Source: Isosphaeraceae bacterium (GTDB lineage Bacteria > Planctomycetota > Planctomycetia > Isosphaerales > Isosphaeraceae). Taken from it: DNA of 47,249 bases. The notes beneath the pieces are model-generated. The model saw nothing but the letters and a program-made list of their open reading frames with translations. It ran no database searches and was not told the origin of the DNA. This document shows, piece by piece, positions 17,230 to 26,775 of the stretch. The translations under genes and the position numbers were made by a program. Position 1 is the stretch's first letter; each line of letters begins with the position of its first letter. Location of the stretch: the NCBI GenBank assembly GCA_021324445.1, contig JAJPJC010000463.1, positions 1 to 47,249 of the forward strand, written 5' to 3'.

Positions 17230-19761
17230 ATGGGGAGCATGCGCGCGCGATGGATCGGATGGGTTGCGGCTCTTGTCCTGATGGACCCACTGCTCGCCGC
17301 GGCGCGGGGCCAGGGGCTCATCATCGATCGGCGGCCGGCGATCCCGGTGGCGCGGTCGTATGAGATCCGCGAAGTCCGCATCGATGGCCGGGTCCGCGAC
17401 CAGGTCGCCGAGGTCCAGGTCTCGCAGACGTTCCACAACCCCGGCTCGTTCCCGCTCGAAGCCGAGTTCCTGTTCCCACTTCCGGAAGAGGGGGCCGTCC
17501 AGAACTTCCTCCTCCTGGTGGATGGCCGCGAGCTGCCGGGCCGGCTCATGCGCAAGGACGAGGCCCGGAGGATCTACGAAGAGATCGTCCGGACCAAGCG
17601 CGACCCCGCCCTGCTGGAATACATGGGCCGCGGGCTGTACAGGACCAGCGTCTTCCCCATCCCGCCCGGCGCCGACCGCAAGGTCACGATGCGCTATACC
17701 CAGCTTTGCAAACGCGATCACGATGTGGTTGAATTCGCGTATCCCCTCAGCACCCAGAAGTTTACGGCCAAGCCGATCCAGCGGCTGGTCGTCGAGCTCT
17801 CGATCCGCAGCAAGGAGGCGATCAAGTCGATCTACTGTCCCAGCGACGAGGCCTCGATCCGGCGGTTCGGCGATCACGAGGTGGAAGTCCGGCTCGAGCG
17901 CCACGACATCATCCCATCCAGTGACTTCCGGCTGGTCACGACGCTGGCGGAGGGCGCGTTCTCGGCGTCACTGCTGAGTTACCGGCCGAACGACTCGGAG
18001 GACGGCTATTTCCTGGTCCTGGCCAGTCCCGAGGTCAAGGCGGCCGACACCCGGCCGCTGCCCAAGACGGTGATTTTCGTCCTGGACCGCTCCGGGTCGA
18101 TGGCCGGCAAGAAGATCGCGCAGGCGCGCCGGGCCTTGAAATCGGTGCTGAACAACCTGCGCGACGATGACCTGTTCAACATCGTGGTTTACGACGACCG
18201 GGTCGAGAGCTTCCGCCCTGAGCTCCAGCGCTACGGCCCGCGTCTCCGCGAAGACGCCGAGCGGTTCGTGGACAACATCCGCGAGGGGGGGAGCACCAAT
18301 ATCGACGCGGCGTTGAAGACGGCCCTGGAGATGATCCAGGACCGGAGCCGCCCCAGCTATGTCCTGTTCCTCACCGACGGTCTGCCCACGGCTGGCGAAG
18401 TCAACGAGCAACGGATCGCCGAGAACTTCCGGCGGGGTAACGAGCGGCGGGCGCGGTTGTTCTGCTTCGGAGTCGGCTACGACGTCAACGCCCGCCTTCT
18501 CGACCGGCTCAGCGGCGGCAACGCGGGCACCAGCGAGTATGTCCAGCCCGACGAGGACCTCGAGACCCACGTCGGGCGGTTCTCTTCCAAGATGACCAGC
18601 CCGGTGCTGACCGACATCCACCTGGAGCTGGCCGGCACCGACATCAATCGGACCTATCCCCGCGATATTCCCGACCTGTTCCAGGGTGGCCAGCTCGTGC
18701 TGGCGGGGCGGTATCGCGAGTCGGGGCCGACGACGATCAAGATCGACGGCAGGGTCGGCGACGAACGGCGGCGCTACCAGTTCCCGGCGGACCTGGCGAG
18801 TTCCTACCGGGGGAGCAGCTACGACTTCGTCGAGCGGCTCTGGGCCGTGCGGCGGGTGGGCGACCTCATCGACCAGATCGACATGCACGGCCGGAATCAC
18901 GAGCTGATCGACGAGCTGGTCGCCCTCAGCACCAAGTACGGGCTGCTCACCCCCTATACGTCGTTCCTGGCCGATGAGCGCGTCCCGCTGCACGCATTCG
19001 AGCGGCACCGCCGCGAAGCCCAGCTCCGTCTCGGAGCGCTCGATCAAGAGACCGGGCAAGCCGGCGTCGCGCAGCGCGGCATCAAGCAGGGATACATGCA
19101 GGCCATGCGGGCCCCGACGTTCGCCAATGTCGCGGGCCGGGATGCGGCCAGCGCCGGGCAGCCCGGGTCGGCCGGCTTCGGCATGACCCCGACCGATACC
19201 GATTCCAACTCGGTGAGCGTCAGCGCCGGGCAGCCCGGGTCGGCCGGCTTCGGCATGGGCATGGGCGGCATGGGTGGCACGAGGGGCGGCATCGGCCCCT
19301 TCGTGCCCCCCGGCGCAGCGGCCAAGGCGGCGGCACCCGGGTTGAGTCCAGCGCGGGGCGGCATGGCGGGCATGATGGGTGGAATGGGCGGAATGGGCGG
19401 CCAGGATCATCAGGTGCCTCAGAGCCGGCGGAGAACCGCCGGTGGCGGGGGAGGCGGAGGTGGCCGGGAAATGCTCGTGGAACGTCAGTTGGCGGAGTCC
19501 CCGGCGCCGCAAGCCAAGCTCCGCCAGATCGGCCCCAAGACGTTCTACTTCAAGAATGGCCGTTGGGTCGACTCCGCGCTCAAACCGGGAGAGGACTCCA
19601 AGGCGGTCCGGGTCGTTCAGTTCAGCGACGATTACTTCCGCCTGGCTCGCGCGCAGAAGGCCGAATACAACCAGTACTTCAGCCAGACCGAGCCGGTCAC
19701 CGTGAAGCTGGAAGACCAGGTCTATCAGATCGATCCAGCCCCACGCCGTGCGATCCCTTGA
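17230..19761 (+). CDS. VIT and VWA domain exported protein
   Basis: An 843-residue protein with a signal peptide (WIGWVAALVLMDPLLAAARGQ). A VIT domain at about 35-170 (VSQTFHNPGSFPLEAEFLFPLPEEGAVQ.. and DEARRIYEEI) is followed by a VWA domain from about 279. The MIDAS metal site is complete: DRSGS at 286-290, the Thr of GGSTNID near 355 and TDG near 382. It is inter-alpha-trypsin-inhibitor-like, as is common in planctomycetes, and probably acts in extracellular or periplasmic adhesion. The last 210 residues are Gly/Met/Ala-rich and contain an exact 12-residue repeat SAGQPGSAGFGM, ending in a compact segment (LRQIGPKTFYFKNGRWVDS). The frame is open before 17230, but the ATG there directly precedes the signal peptide. 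Confidence 0.88.
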   Translation: MGSMRARWIGWVAALVLMDPLLAAARGQGLIIDRRPAIPVARSYEIREVRIDGRVRDQVAEVQVSQTFHNPGSFPLEAEFLFPLPEEGAVQNFLLLVDGRELPGRLMRKDEARRIYEEIVRTKRDPALLEYMGRGLYRTSVFPIPPGADRKVTMRYTQLCKRDHDVVEFAYPLSTQKFTAKPIQRLVVELSIRSKEAIKSIYCPSDEASIRRFGDHEVEVRLERHDIIPSSDFRLVTTLAEGAFSASLLSYRPNDSEDGYFLVLASPEVKAADTRPLPKTVIFVLDRSGSMAGKKIAQARRALKSVLNNLRDDDLFNIVVYDDRVESFRPELQRYGPRLREDAERFVDNIREGGSTNIDAALKTALEMIQDRSRPSYVLFLTDGLPTAGEVNEQRIAENFRRGNERRARLFCFGVGYDVNARLLDRLSGGNAGTSEYVQPDEDLETHVGRFSSKMTSPVLTDIHLELAGTDINRTYPRDIPDLFQGGQLVLAGRYRESGPTTIKIDGRVGDERRRYQFPADLASSYRGSSYDFVERLWAVRRVGDLIDQIDMHGRNHELIDELVALSTKYGLLTPYTSFLADERVPLHAFERHRREAQLRLGALDQETGQAGVAQRGIKQGYMQAMRAPTFANVAGRDAASAGQPGSAGFGMTPTDTDSNSVSVSAGQPGSAGFGMGMGGMGGTRGGIGPFVPPGAAAKAAAPGLSPARGGMAGMMGGMGGMGGQDHQVPQSRRRTAGGGGGGGGREMLVERQLAESPAPQAKLRQIGPKTFYFKNGRWVDSALKPGEDSKAVRVVQFSDDYFRLARAQKAEYNQYFSQTEPVTVKLEDQVYQIDPAPRRAIP
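19149..19257 (+). repeat. In-gene 37-bp direct repeat
   Basis: Bases 19149-19185 and 19221-19257 are identical. They lie 72 bp (24 codons) apart, so both copies encode SAGQPGSAGFGM in the low-complexity tail of the VIT/VWA protein. Confidence 0.85.
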
Positions 19762-19795
19762 CTTGAACGAATAAGATCGAGAGAATCAGAACCGG

Positions 19796-19818
19796 CGGCC
19801 AGGCCGGAACCCTGGCCG
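19796..19818 (+). terminator. Hairpin after the VIT/VWA gene, possible terminator
   Basis: CGGCCAGG (19796-19803) pairs perfectly with CCTGGCCG (19811-19818) across a 7-base loop, 34 bases after the stop codon. The T-run that follows is poor (TTGGTTTGGG), so termination is not assured. Confidence 0.35.
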
Positions 19819-20022
19819 TTGGTTTGGGTGCGCTTGCAGGAATTCACCTCTCCAGGGATCCCTGGGTTCATGGGGACGGATCTGCTCCCGCCGAGGTGAA
19901 GGATTGTAAAAAAACGGCGAACCCAGGCGCGCTCGGCGGGCGGTCCAGCGCTTACCCCTTGATAGGCGGTTGACCGCGTTGCGATTGAATGAATGGGATC
20001 TCAAGCCGGGTGAATCATCAGG

Positions 20023-20940
20023 ATGGTGATCCATCGACCGGACTTCATCGTCATTGGGGCGATGAAGAGTGCCACGACCACGCTGCACGAGCAATTGCGG
20101 CGGCAGCCGGGCCTCTTCATGAGCCGTCCCAAGGAACCGAACTTCTTCAGCGACGACGCGATCCACGCGCGCGGTTGGGCGTGGTACAGTTCGCTGTTCC
20201 GATCCGCCGGGATCGAGGACCTCCGCGGCGAGTCGAGCACGCATTATACCAAGCTGCCGACCTATCCGCAGACGGTCGAGTGGATGGTGCGCGATCTGCC
20301 CCGGCTGAAGTTGATCTACGTGATGCGCCATCCGATCGATCGCCTGATCTCGCAGTATGTCCACGAATTGACAGTCGGGCGGATCACGGAGGGTCTCGGA
20401 GAGGCCATCGTCCGCTATCCGGAGTTGATCGATTACAGCCGATACAGCATGCAGTTGCGACCATTCCTGGAGGCGTTCGGATTCGGTCGCGTGCTGCCGG
20501 TCTTCTTCCCCAGGCTGGTCGGACAATCGCAGGCCGAGCTGGAGCGGATCGGCCGCTTCCTCGGTCACGAGGGCCGGCTGGAGTGGGACCACTCGCTCCA
20601 GCCCCAGAATCGGGGGCGGGACCGGCTCCGCCCCAGTCCGATGCGCGAAGTGCTGGTCCAGGCCCCGGTCTTGACGACGATCCGCCGGCGGGTCGTGCCG
20701 CCGCAGTGGGCCCAGTCGGTCAAACGCCTCTGGCAGGCGCGGATCGAGCCGCCCCGATTAGCGCCGAGCTTGACCGCGCGGCTGCGCGAGGTCTTCGACG
20801 CGGACCTCGCCCAGCTCGGCAGTTGGCTCGGCCTGCGCCTCGATTGCGACAACTTCGACGAGGCGACCGGGAATCGATCGTACGAGTGGTCCTGCCGTGA
20901 GGCGGGTGGGGTCACCGGCTCGGGTTTGCCGCGGCCGTAG
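20023..20940 (+). CDS. Sulfotransferase, PAPS-dependent
   Basis: A 305-residue cytosolic sulfotransferase. The 5'-phosphosulfate loop is FIVIGAMKSATTTL at 8-21 and the 3'-phosphate motif is YVMRHPIDRLISQY near 95-108. The intervening KEPNFFSDD and the later LPVFFPRLV fit the heparan/deacetylase-NST-type branch frequent in planctomycetes. The acceptor is unknown; an exported glycan or lipid is plausible. The ribosome-binding site is weak (only AGG beside the ATG), and GTG 20026 is an alternative start. Its 3' end overlaps the convergent grpE gene by 29 bases. Confidence 0.87.
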   Translation: MVIHRPDFIVIGAMKSATTTLHEQLRRQPGLFMSRPKEPNFFSDDAIHARGWAWYSSLFRSAGIEDLRGESSTHYTKLPTYPQTVEWMVRDLPRLKLIYVMRHPIDRLISQYVHELTVGRITEGLGEAIVRYPELIDYSRYSMQLRPFLEAFGFGRVLPVFFPRLVGQSQAELERIGRFLGHEGRLEWDHSLQPQNRGRDRLRPSPMREVLVQAPVLTTIRRRVVPPQWAQSVKRLWQARIEPPRLAPSLTARLREVFDADLAQLGSWLGLRLDCDNFDEATGNRSYEWSCREAGGVTGSGLPRP

Positions 20941-21703
20941 CGATGGTCTCGCCGGGCGGCGATGCCGCGACCGCAGGCGGCTCGGGTCGCGCCGTCCAGA
21001 CGGAGACGATCTCGGGACGGATCAGCTTCTCGCCAGCTTGAAACCCTTTCCGCAGCCGGGCTGCAATCGTCTTGTTTCGCGCCGGCTCGGTGGTCGGCAC
21101 CGTCGCGACCGCGCGCTGCCTGCGCGGATCGAAGGCGTCGCCCTCGAGCATGAACGGCTCGACTCCCTGGCGGTAGAGGATGTCCTCGATGGCGGTCTGG
21201 ATCGATTCCAGGATGCCCCGGACGGCCAGGGTCCGGTCGGGCTCCGCGTCGGCGGGCGGCCGCGCCTCGATCATCTTGCCGAGGTCGTCGTGGAGCTGGA
21301 TCAGGTCGAGGAAAATCGGCCGCTGGACCCGCAGCAACAGGTCCTGCTTGTATTCCTGAAGCTCCGCATGGAGCCGGTCCACCACCCGCTCGCGGGCCGC
21401 CTCGGCGCGGAGCTCCCGCTCCAGGATGGTCTGGACCGCATCGAGCCGCCGGGTCACTTGATCCTTCAACTCCCGGACCGCGTCCACCAGCCGAGACGTC
21501 GCCTCGGCTGACCCAGCACCCGCCGGCGGGGTTGCGGCCGGCCCCGCCGCAGGCGCCACGGCCGACTCCGCCACAGCCAAACCCTCGATCACCGCGAGCT
21601 CCGGCTCGTCGCCGGACGTCGGCCATTCGCCTGGGGAAGCCGGATCCTCGACCGGGCTCTCGGGCTCCGGCGCCGCGTCCACAGGCTCGTCGACCTCGCC
21701 CAT
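20912..21703 (-). CDS. grpE: GrpE nucleotide exchange factor
   Basis: A 263-residue co-chaperone that releases ADP from DnaK. Residues 1-60 are acidic, Pro/Ala-rich and disordered. A long coiled-coil helix follows (about 65-130), then the short helices with FLDLIQLHDDLGKMIE and the C-terminal beta domain (VEPFMLEGDAFDPRRQRAV and IRPEIVSVW). The domain order fits GrpE, but the sequence is divergent from classical members, so it may be a second GrpE-like protein. The start ATG 21703 has an AGGAG site. dnaK and dnaJ are not in the window. Confidence 0.8.
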   Translation of the reverse strand: MGEVDEPVDAAPEPESPVEDPASPGEWPTSGDEPELAVIEGLAVAESAVAPAAGPAATPPAGAGSAEATSRLVDAVRELKDQVTRRLDAVQTILERELRAEAARERVVDRLHAELQEYKQDLLLRVQRPIFLDLIQLHDDLGKMIEARPPADAEPDRTLAVRGILESIQTAIEDILYRQGVEPFMLEGDAFDPRRQRAVATVPTTEPARNKTIAARLRKGFQAGEKLIRPEIVSVWTARPEPPAVAASPPGETIATAAANPSR

Positions 21704-21742
21704 CGCCTACGTCTCCTGGTCCGCTCGAGCGGTCCCATTCCC

Positions 21743-21800
21743 GTCGGTCAGGCGTTCCAGCCTGACATCCACGCCCGTCCGGCTGGAACGCCCGACCGAC
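21743..21800. repeat. REP-like hairpin doublet (GTCGGTCAGGCG family)
   Basis: The arms 21743-21766 and 21777-21800 (24 bases) are inverted repeats with two mismatches, and the foot reads GTCGG. It lies in the 305-base gap between grpE and the DUF1080 gene. Confidence 0.65.
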
Positions 21801-22008
21801 GTTCGTGCCGGGGTACTCTTCGTTTCGGACCGTGAGATCTTGCGACCATGTATCGGGGACCAGGGAACGGGTCGATCGTCAGCGCGCCCCGCTTGCTTCG
21901 GAGCCGGCCGCCAGTAGACTGTCAATCGCGGCAGAGATAGGCTCGCCTGCTGGGTGGTGCACCGGCTTTTCTTGCCCACCGCATCCAGTCCCCCCGGAGA
22001 ATTCCGCG

Positions 22009-22698
22009 ATGTTCCGACCCTTCCGCACGCTGCCGCTGGGGCTGGCCCTCTCCGCGGCGATCGGCGCTTCTCTCCAGGCCCAGGAGAAACCCAAGGATGC
22101 CACCTTGGGCGCCAGGCCGCCCGAAGGCGCGATCATCCTCTTCGACGGCACCGGGCTGGGCGGCTGGGTCAAGCGCGATGGCAAGACGCCTGCCGACTGG
22201 CCGGTCGTCGACGGCATTCTCACCGTGGGCCGGGGGAACATCCACACCGAGAAGCGCTTCGGGAACTTCCAGCTCCACCTGGAATTCAACGTCCCGTACA
22301 TGCCCCAGGCACGGGGACAAGCTCGGGGAAACAGCGGGGTCTACCTCGGGGGAATCTACGAACTTCAGGTCCTCGACTCCTACGGCCTCAAGCTCCAGGA
22401 CAACGACTGCGGCGCGATCTACAAGCAAGTTGTCCCCTCGACCAACGCCTGCAAGCCACCCTTGCAATGGCAGACCTACGACGTGACCTTCCACAAAGCC
22501 CAGGTCGACGGCGGCAAGGTCGTCAAGAAGGCCAGGGTCACCGTGGTCCACAATGGCATCAAGACCATCGACGATGCCGAGATCGGTCCGACGCCCTTTG
22601 GCGCGGACAACAAGCCGGGCGAGGACGGCCCACTGTTGCTCCAGGACCACGGCAACCCCGTCCAGTATCGTAATATCTGGATCAAGCCACTCGATTGA
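22009..22698 (+). CDS. DUF1080 (3-keto-disaccharide hydrolase-like) exported protein
   Basis: A 229-residue protein with a signal peptide (FRTLPLGLALSAAIGASLQA, cleavage before QEKP) and one DUF1080 domain. The marks are IILFDGTGLGGWV near 45, WPVVDGILTVGRGNIHTEKRFGNFQLHLEF and GNSGVYLGGIYELQVLDSYG. The fold is a concanavalin-like beta sandwich; some members hydrolyse 3-keto sugars, others are only glycan binding. Planctomycetes carry dozens of paralogues. ATG 22009 has a GGAGA site and starts at the signal peptide. Confidence 0.88.
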   Translation: MFRPFRTLPLGLALSAAIGASLQAQEKPKDATLGARPPEGAIILFDGTGLGGWVKRDGKTPADWPVVDGILTVGRGNIHTEKRFGNFQLHLEFNVPYMPQARGQARGNSGVYLGGIYELQVLDSYGLKLQDNDCGAIYKQVVPSTNACKPPLQWQTYDVTFHKAQVDGGKVVKKARVTVVHNGIKTIDDAEIGPTPFGADNKPGEDGPLLLQDHGNPVQYRNIWIKPLD

Positions 22699-22737
22699 TT
22701 CCCATCGCCGGAGGGAGCCGGCTCCTCCAGGACTCCC

Positions 22738-23268
22738 TCACGAGCCGGCCGCTGCCTTGAGCGCCTGGAGCGCCGGCTCGTAATTCGGCTCCTGGGCGAT
22801 CTCGGGCACGATCTGGATGTAGCGGATCGTATCCGACGGATCCACGACCAGGACTGTGCGCGCCAAGAGCGGGATCGGCAAGTCCTCGATCAGGACGCCG
22901 TAGTTGGTGCCGAAGCTGTGGTTGTGGGCGTCGGAGAGGTTCTGGAGGTTCTCGATGTTGGCGTCGGTGCAAAAGCGGGCCTGGGCAAAGGGCAGGTCGA
23001 GACTGACCGTGTAGGCGGCCACCTTGTCGCCGAGGGCCTTGAGCTCCGCGGCGAACCGCTTGGTCTGCGTGCTGCACACGGGCGTGTCCAGTGAGGGGAC
23101 GACGTTGAAAAGCCGGGCCTTCCCCGCGGTGTCGGCCAGCGACACCTTGGCCAGACCGGCCCCGATGCAGGTAAAGTCGGGCGCCTTGTCGCCCGGCTTC
23201 AGCTTGGGCCCGACCAGGGTGACGGGATTGCCTCGGAACGTCACTTCACCTTTGCGCGTCTCCGCCAT
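22738..23268 (-). CDS. tpx: Thiol peroxidase (Tpx, atypical 2-Cys peroxiredoxin)
   Basis: A 176-residue peroxidase that reduces H2O2 and organic peroxides with thioredoxin as electron donor. The peroxidatic Cys65 sits in FNVVPSLDTPVCSTQT, and the resolving Cys100 follows DLPFAQARF, as in E. coli Tpx. The N-terminus (VTFRGNPVTLVGPKLKPGDKAPDF) and length are typical. An extra Cys at 34 lies in a surface strand. It is transcribed alone, convergent with the DUF1080 gene. Confidence 0.95.
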   Translation of the reverse strand: MAETRKGEVTFRGNPVTLVGPKLKPGDKAPDFTCIGAGLAKVSLADTAGKARLFNVVPSLDTPVCSTQTKRFAAELKALGDKVAAYTVSLDLPFAQARFCTDANIENLQNLSDAHNHSFGTNYGVLIEDLPIPLLARTVLVVDPSDTIRYIQIVPEIAQEPNYEPALQALKAAAGS

Positions 23269-23499
23269 GGCTGGCTTACCTCATCTTCTCAGGGGGTCCA
23301 ACGGGAAACCAACGGGATTGCTCGTGCCGAGCTCACCAAGGTAGCAGCCGCCCGTGGCGCCTGGCTAGGGGCGCCTGGCAAGTTGCTAGTGAAAACCCGG
23401 CGGGATTCCGTTCTACTACCAGCAGGGGGCGACTCGTCGCGTCGGGCGGGCCGCTCGGGACGGTTCCGACGCATTCCCTCGCTGTGGGTCACTCGCCAC

Positions 23500-25368
23500 G
23501 TGTCACCAGCCACTGAACCGAAGTCGCGCGGCGCGTATGATTTCGACGTCGTGGTGGTCGGCGCCGGCCATGCGGGGCTGGAGGCCGCGCTGGCCGCGGC
23601 GCGGATGGGGTGTCGGACCGCGCTGTTGACCATCAACTGCGACACGGTCGCCCAGATGAGCTGCAACCCGGCCATCGGCGGGGTGGCCAAGGGTCAGATC
23701 GTCCGCGAGATCGACGCACTCGGCGGTGCCATGGGCCGGCTCACCGACGCGACGGCCATCCAGTTCCGCCTGCTCAACCGCGGCAAGGGGCCGGCCATGC
23801 ACAGCCCCCGCGCCCAGTGCGACAAGAAAGCCTACCAGTTCCTGGCCAAGTGGACCGTCGAGCGGCAGGAGAACCTGGTCCTGCGCCAGGAAATGGTCGA
23901 AGCGATCCTGGTCGAAGGCGGTCGGGCTGTCGGCGTGCGGTGCCGGGGCGGGGGGCATTACCGCGCGGGCGCCCTGGTCGTGACCACCGGGACGTTCCTC
24001 CGGGCGCTGATGCACACCGGCGAAGTCCAGACCCCCGGCGGTCGCGGCGGTGATGTCGCGGCCGAGGGTCTCTCGCAAAGCCTGAGCTCCCTGGGCTTTG
24101 AGTTACGTCGCTTCAAGACCGGCACGCCGCCGCGGCTCAATGGCCGCACCATCGACTTCGCGCGGCTGGAGCCGCAGCCGGGCGATCCGCGGCCCGTCTT
24201 CTTCTCGTTCCTGACCGACTCCTTCGATCAGCCCCAGCTCGATTGCCACATCACCTATACCAACCCAGCCATCCACGCGCTGATCCGGGAGAACCTCCAT
24301 CGGGCCCCGATGTACTCAGGCCAGATCCAGAGCACCGGCCCGCGCTACTGCCCTTCGATCGAGGATAAGGTGGTCCGGTTCGCCGATCGCGAGCATCATC
24401 AGATCTTCCTGGAGCCCGAGGGGCGGAATACGCTGGAATACTACTGCAACGGCCTCTCCACCAGCCTGCCGCGCGACGTCCAGGAGGCGATCATCGCACG
24501 GATCCCCGGGCTGGAGCACGCCGAGATCATGCGGTTTGGCTACGCGGTGGAGTATGACTACGCGCCACCGGTCCAGCTCCGGCCCACGCTCGAGACCAAG
24601 CCGGTGGCCAGGCTGTTCTTCGCCGGGCAGATCAACGGCACGACTGGATACGAGGAGGCCGCCGCCCAGGGCCTGATTGCCGGCATCAACGCCGCGCAGA
24701 CCGTGCTCGGCCAACCCCCGTTGGTCCTCGATCGCTCCCGGGCCTATATCGGCGTCCTGATCGATGACCTGGTCACCCGTGGCGTCGACGAGCCTTACCG
24801 AATGTTCACCAGTCGGGCCGAGTACCGCTTGATGCTCCGGCACGACAATGCCGACCTTCGCCTCACCGAGCTGGGTCGGCAGGCCGGCCTGGTGGACGAC
24901 CATCGTTGGGCCCGGTTCCAGGCGCGCCGTCAAGCTATCGCGCGGTTGCGCGGCATCCTGACCACGACTCGGTCGCAGGGCGACACCTTATTCCAGATCC
25001 TGCGGCGACCGGCCACCACCTGGGACCAGCTCCAATCCCTGGACGCGCGACTGGCCGGCGAGAGCTTCCCGGACGACGTGATCGCGCAGGTCACCATCGA
25101 GGCGAAATACGACGGCTACATCGGTCGCCAGCTCGACCAGATCGACCGTTTCCGGCGCCTGGAGGACAAGCCGATTCCCCCGGGGCTGGACTACCGAGCC
25201 ATCGCTCAGCTCCGCGCCGAAGCCCGCGAGAAGTTCGAGCGCATCCGGCCTCTCTCCCTCGGCCAGGCCGGCCGGATCAGCGGGATCAGCCCCGCCGACA
25301 TCGCCACGCTCCTGATTCATCTCAAACGGGGTTACCCCGAATTGACATCGCCGGCACCCGACCCCTGA
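23500..25368 (+). CDS. mnmG: tRNA uridine-5-carboxymethylaminomethyl modification enzyme MnmG (GidA)
   Basis: A 622-residue FAD enzyme that with MnmE modifies U34 of several tRNAs. It starts with the FAD loop VVVVGAGHAGLEAALAAARMG (motif at 21-26) and has CNPAIGGVAKGQIVREIDALGG, MHSPRAQCDKKAYQ, TGTFLRALMHTGE and the C-terminal YDGYIGRQLDQI domain. The frame runs back to 23383, but no family members carry the Arg-rich leader found there. GTG 23500 gives the standard length, although I see no good ribosome-binding site. mnmE is not in the window. Confidence 0.9.
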   Translation: MSPATEPKSRGAYDFDVVVVGAGHAGLEAALAAARMGCRTALLTINCDTVAQMSCNPAIGGVAKGQIVREIDALGGAMGRLTDATAIQFRLLNRGKGPAMHSPRAQCDKKAYQFLAKWTVERQENLVLRQEMVEAILVEGGRAVGVRCRGGGHYRAGALVVTTGTFLRALMHTGEVQTPGGRGGDVAAEGLSQSLSSLGFELRRFKTGTPPRLNGRTIDFARLEPQPGDPRPVFFSFLTDSFDQPQLDCHITYTNPAIHALIRENLHRAPMYSGQIQSTGPRYCPSIEDKVVRFADREHHQIFLEPEGRNTLEYYCNGLSTSLPRDVQEAIIARIPGLEHAEIMRFGYAVEYDYAPPVQLRPTLETKPVARLFFAGQINGTTGYEEAAAQGLIAGINAAQTVLGQPPLVLDRSRAYIGVLIDDLVTRGVDEPYRMFTSRAEYRLMLRHDNADLRLTELGRQAGLVDDHRWARFQARRQAIARLRGILTTTRSQGDTLFQILRRPATTWDQLQSLDARLAGESFPDDVIAQVTIEAKYDGYIGRQLDQIDRFRRLEDKPIPPGLDYRAIAQLRAEAREKFERIRPLSLGQAGRISGISPADIATLLIHLKRGYPELTSPAPDP

Positions 25369-26075
25369 GCCGGCACCAGGCCCCCGCCGCGCCCCGCCTC
25401 CCGCGAACAGCGTGCCAGCGCGATCGGCGCCCCGAATTTTTTCGTTCCGCCGGGGTCGTCTTCATCAAACCTTGATCCCTCAAGTCTTTCGGGACCGTTG
25501 TATCTTCTCAACTCCCTGACACCCTGCCACCCTCGCCAGCCCCCGTTCGCGACAACAAGGGCTCCGGCTCGCTGCTCGTTGTCTCTTGTCAGATTGACCA
25601 GGGGTCACCATCTTTGGACGCGATCGAACCCGGCCGGTTCCACGGTATTCCCTATTTTTCCTGGCGGAGAGACGGTCTAATTGAGTAAGACTTCGCCCGC
25701 TCTCGGGTCATGCAAGTGGACCGCTGGTCCAGAATTGGGTCGGCACCTCGGGTTATCTCTCTCCCGCGAGCGCCGGGAAAAAACCTGCCCCCTCCAAGCC
25801 GCATTGACAAGATCGGAGGCTATTATACAATTGGCGGGATTGGTAATATTGGTAATCTCTGAAGGTTTCGTAGAATTTAACAACGGCGTGCTACCGGGAG
25901 GCTGGTGCAGAGGATGCGTCCTGGAGGGGAGGTTGGGCGGTGGTGGAATTCACGTCGTGAGCAAGGGGCACAGGGAAGCCGATCAAGCGTCGTCTTCTTC
26001 TTTCGAGCGAGCTCGGAGTGATGCGGAAGGGGGGGGACCTTGTCCTTGATCTCGCAAGTTGGGGCGCACACGACC
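25369..26075. other. Long leader/intergenic region before the response regulator
   Basis: About 700 bases without a credible gene. The stretch 25800-25880 is markedly more AT-rich than its surroundings and holds a perfect tandem ATTGGTAAT repeat (25839-25856) and a lone TTGACA at 25804. A 122-codon frame at 25681-26049 exists but has no recognisable content. Confidence 0.5.
25849..25876 (+). promoter_or_regulatory. Candidate promoter for the response regulator gene
   Basis: TTGGTA (25849-25854) and TAGAAT (25871-25876) are 16 bases apart. It overlaps the ATTGGTAAT tandem repeat, which could be a regulator site. The predicted leader would be about 195 bases. Confidence 0.4.
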
Positions 26076-26654
26076 ATGAAGACCGTTTTCACGACGGGCG
26101 AGGCAGCCAAGATATGTAAGGTGAGCCAGCAGACGATCATCCGCTGCTTCGACTCCGGTCAACTCAAGGGATTTCGGGTCCCCGGCTCGCGGTTTCGGCG
26201 GATCCCGCGGGATGCGCTGTACCGCTTCATGAAGGAGAACGGCATCCCCACGGATGCCTTGGAGAGCGGTCGGCGGCGCGTCCTGATCGTGGACGACGAG
26301 CCGGCCGTGGTGGAGCTGATCTCCGAGGTGCTGGCGGGCGACTCGCGGTTCGAGTCCCGGGTCGTGAACAACGGCTTTGGGGCCGGCATGCTCGCCAAGG
26401 AGTACCATCCCGACCTGATCATCTTGGATGTGATGCTGCCGGACATCAACGGTCAGGCCGTCTGCGAGCTGATCCGGCGCGATCCCACCATGGCCGACAT
26501 CAAGATCATCTGCATTTCCGGCATGATCGAGGAGGACAAGATCCAGGACCTGCGTGACGCGGGGGCGGACGATTTCTTGCACAAGCCGCTGGATATCGAT
26601 GAACTGATGCGGCGCGTCTGCCGACTGTTGGATATGGAAGCCAGCCCGACGTGA
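26076..26654 (+). CDS. Response regulator with N-terminal excisionase/MerR-like HTH
   Basis: A 192-residue protein in reversed domain order. Residues 1-55 form a BldC/excisionase-type winged HTH (FTTGEAAKICKVSQQTIIRCFDSGQLKGFRVPGSRFRRI). Residues 67-188 form a receiver with acidic Asp73/Asp74, phospho-acceptor Asp118 (IILDVMLPD) and Lys170 (LHKPLD). The more common layout is receiver first, effector last. It is followed after 121 bases by a histidine kinase gene on the same strand, its likely partner. The ATG at 26076 has only a weak GGGG-containing site; the longer frame from 26040 adds residues outside the HTH. Confidence 0.87.
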   Translation: MKTVFTTGEAAKICKVSQQTIIRCFDSGQLKGFRVPGSRFRRIPRDALYRFMKENGIPTDALESGRRRVLIVDDEPAVVELISEVLAGDSRFESRVVNNGFGAGMLAKEYHPDLIILDVMLPDINGQAVCELIRRDPTMADIKIICISGMIEEDKIQDLRDAGADDFLHKPLDIDELMRRVCRLLDMEASPT

Positions 26655-26775
26655 CCCTGACCGTGACCGTGGCGGGGCCGGTGGGGCAGCCGCCCCCGGC
26701 TGCCGGCCCGGACGGCCCTGGGTGCTCCGTGAGTGTGGTGGTCGGCCTGACCCGGTGGGAAGGAGTCCCAGCGCG

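Noticed and set aside
17968..19512. 514-codon frame on the minus strand
   Set aside because: Antisense to the VIT/VWA gene, with no recognisable motif.
25804..25829. TTGACA followed by TATACA as a promoter
   Set aside because: The spacing is only 14 bases; the pair at 25849 and 25871 fits better.
25681..26049. 122-codon frame before the response regulator
   Set aside because: No ribosome-binding site or family features; it covers the AT-rich promoter-like segment.
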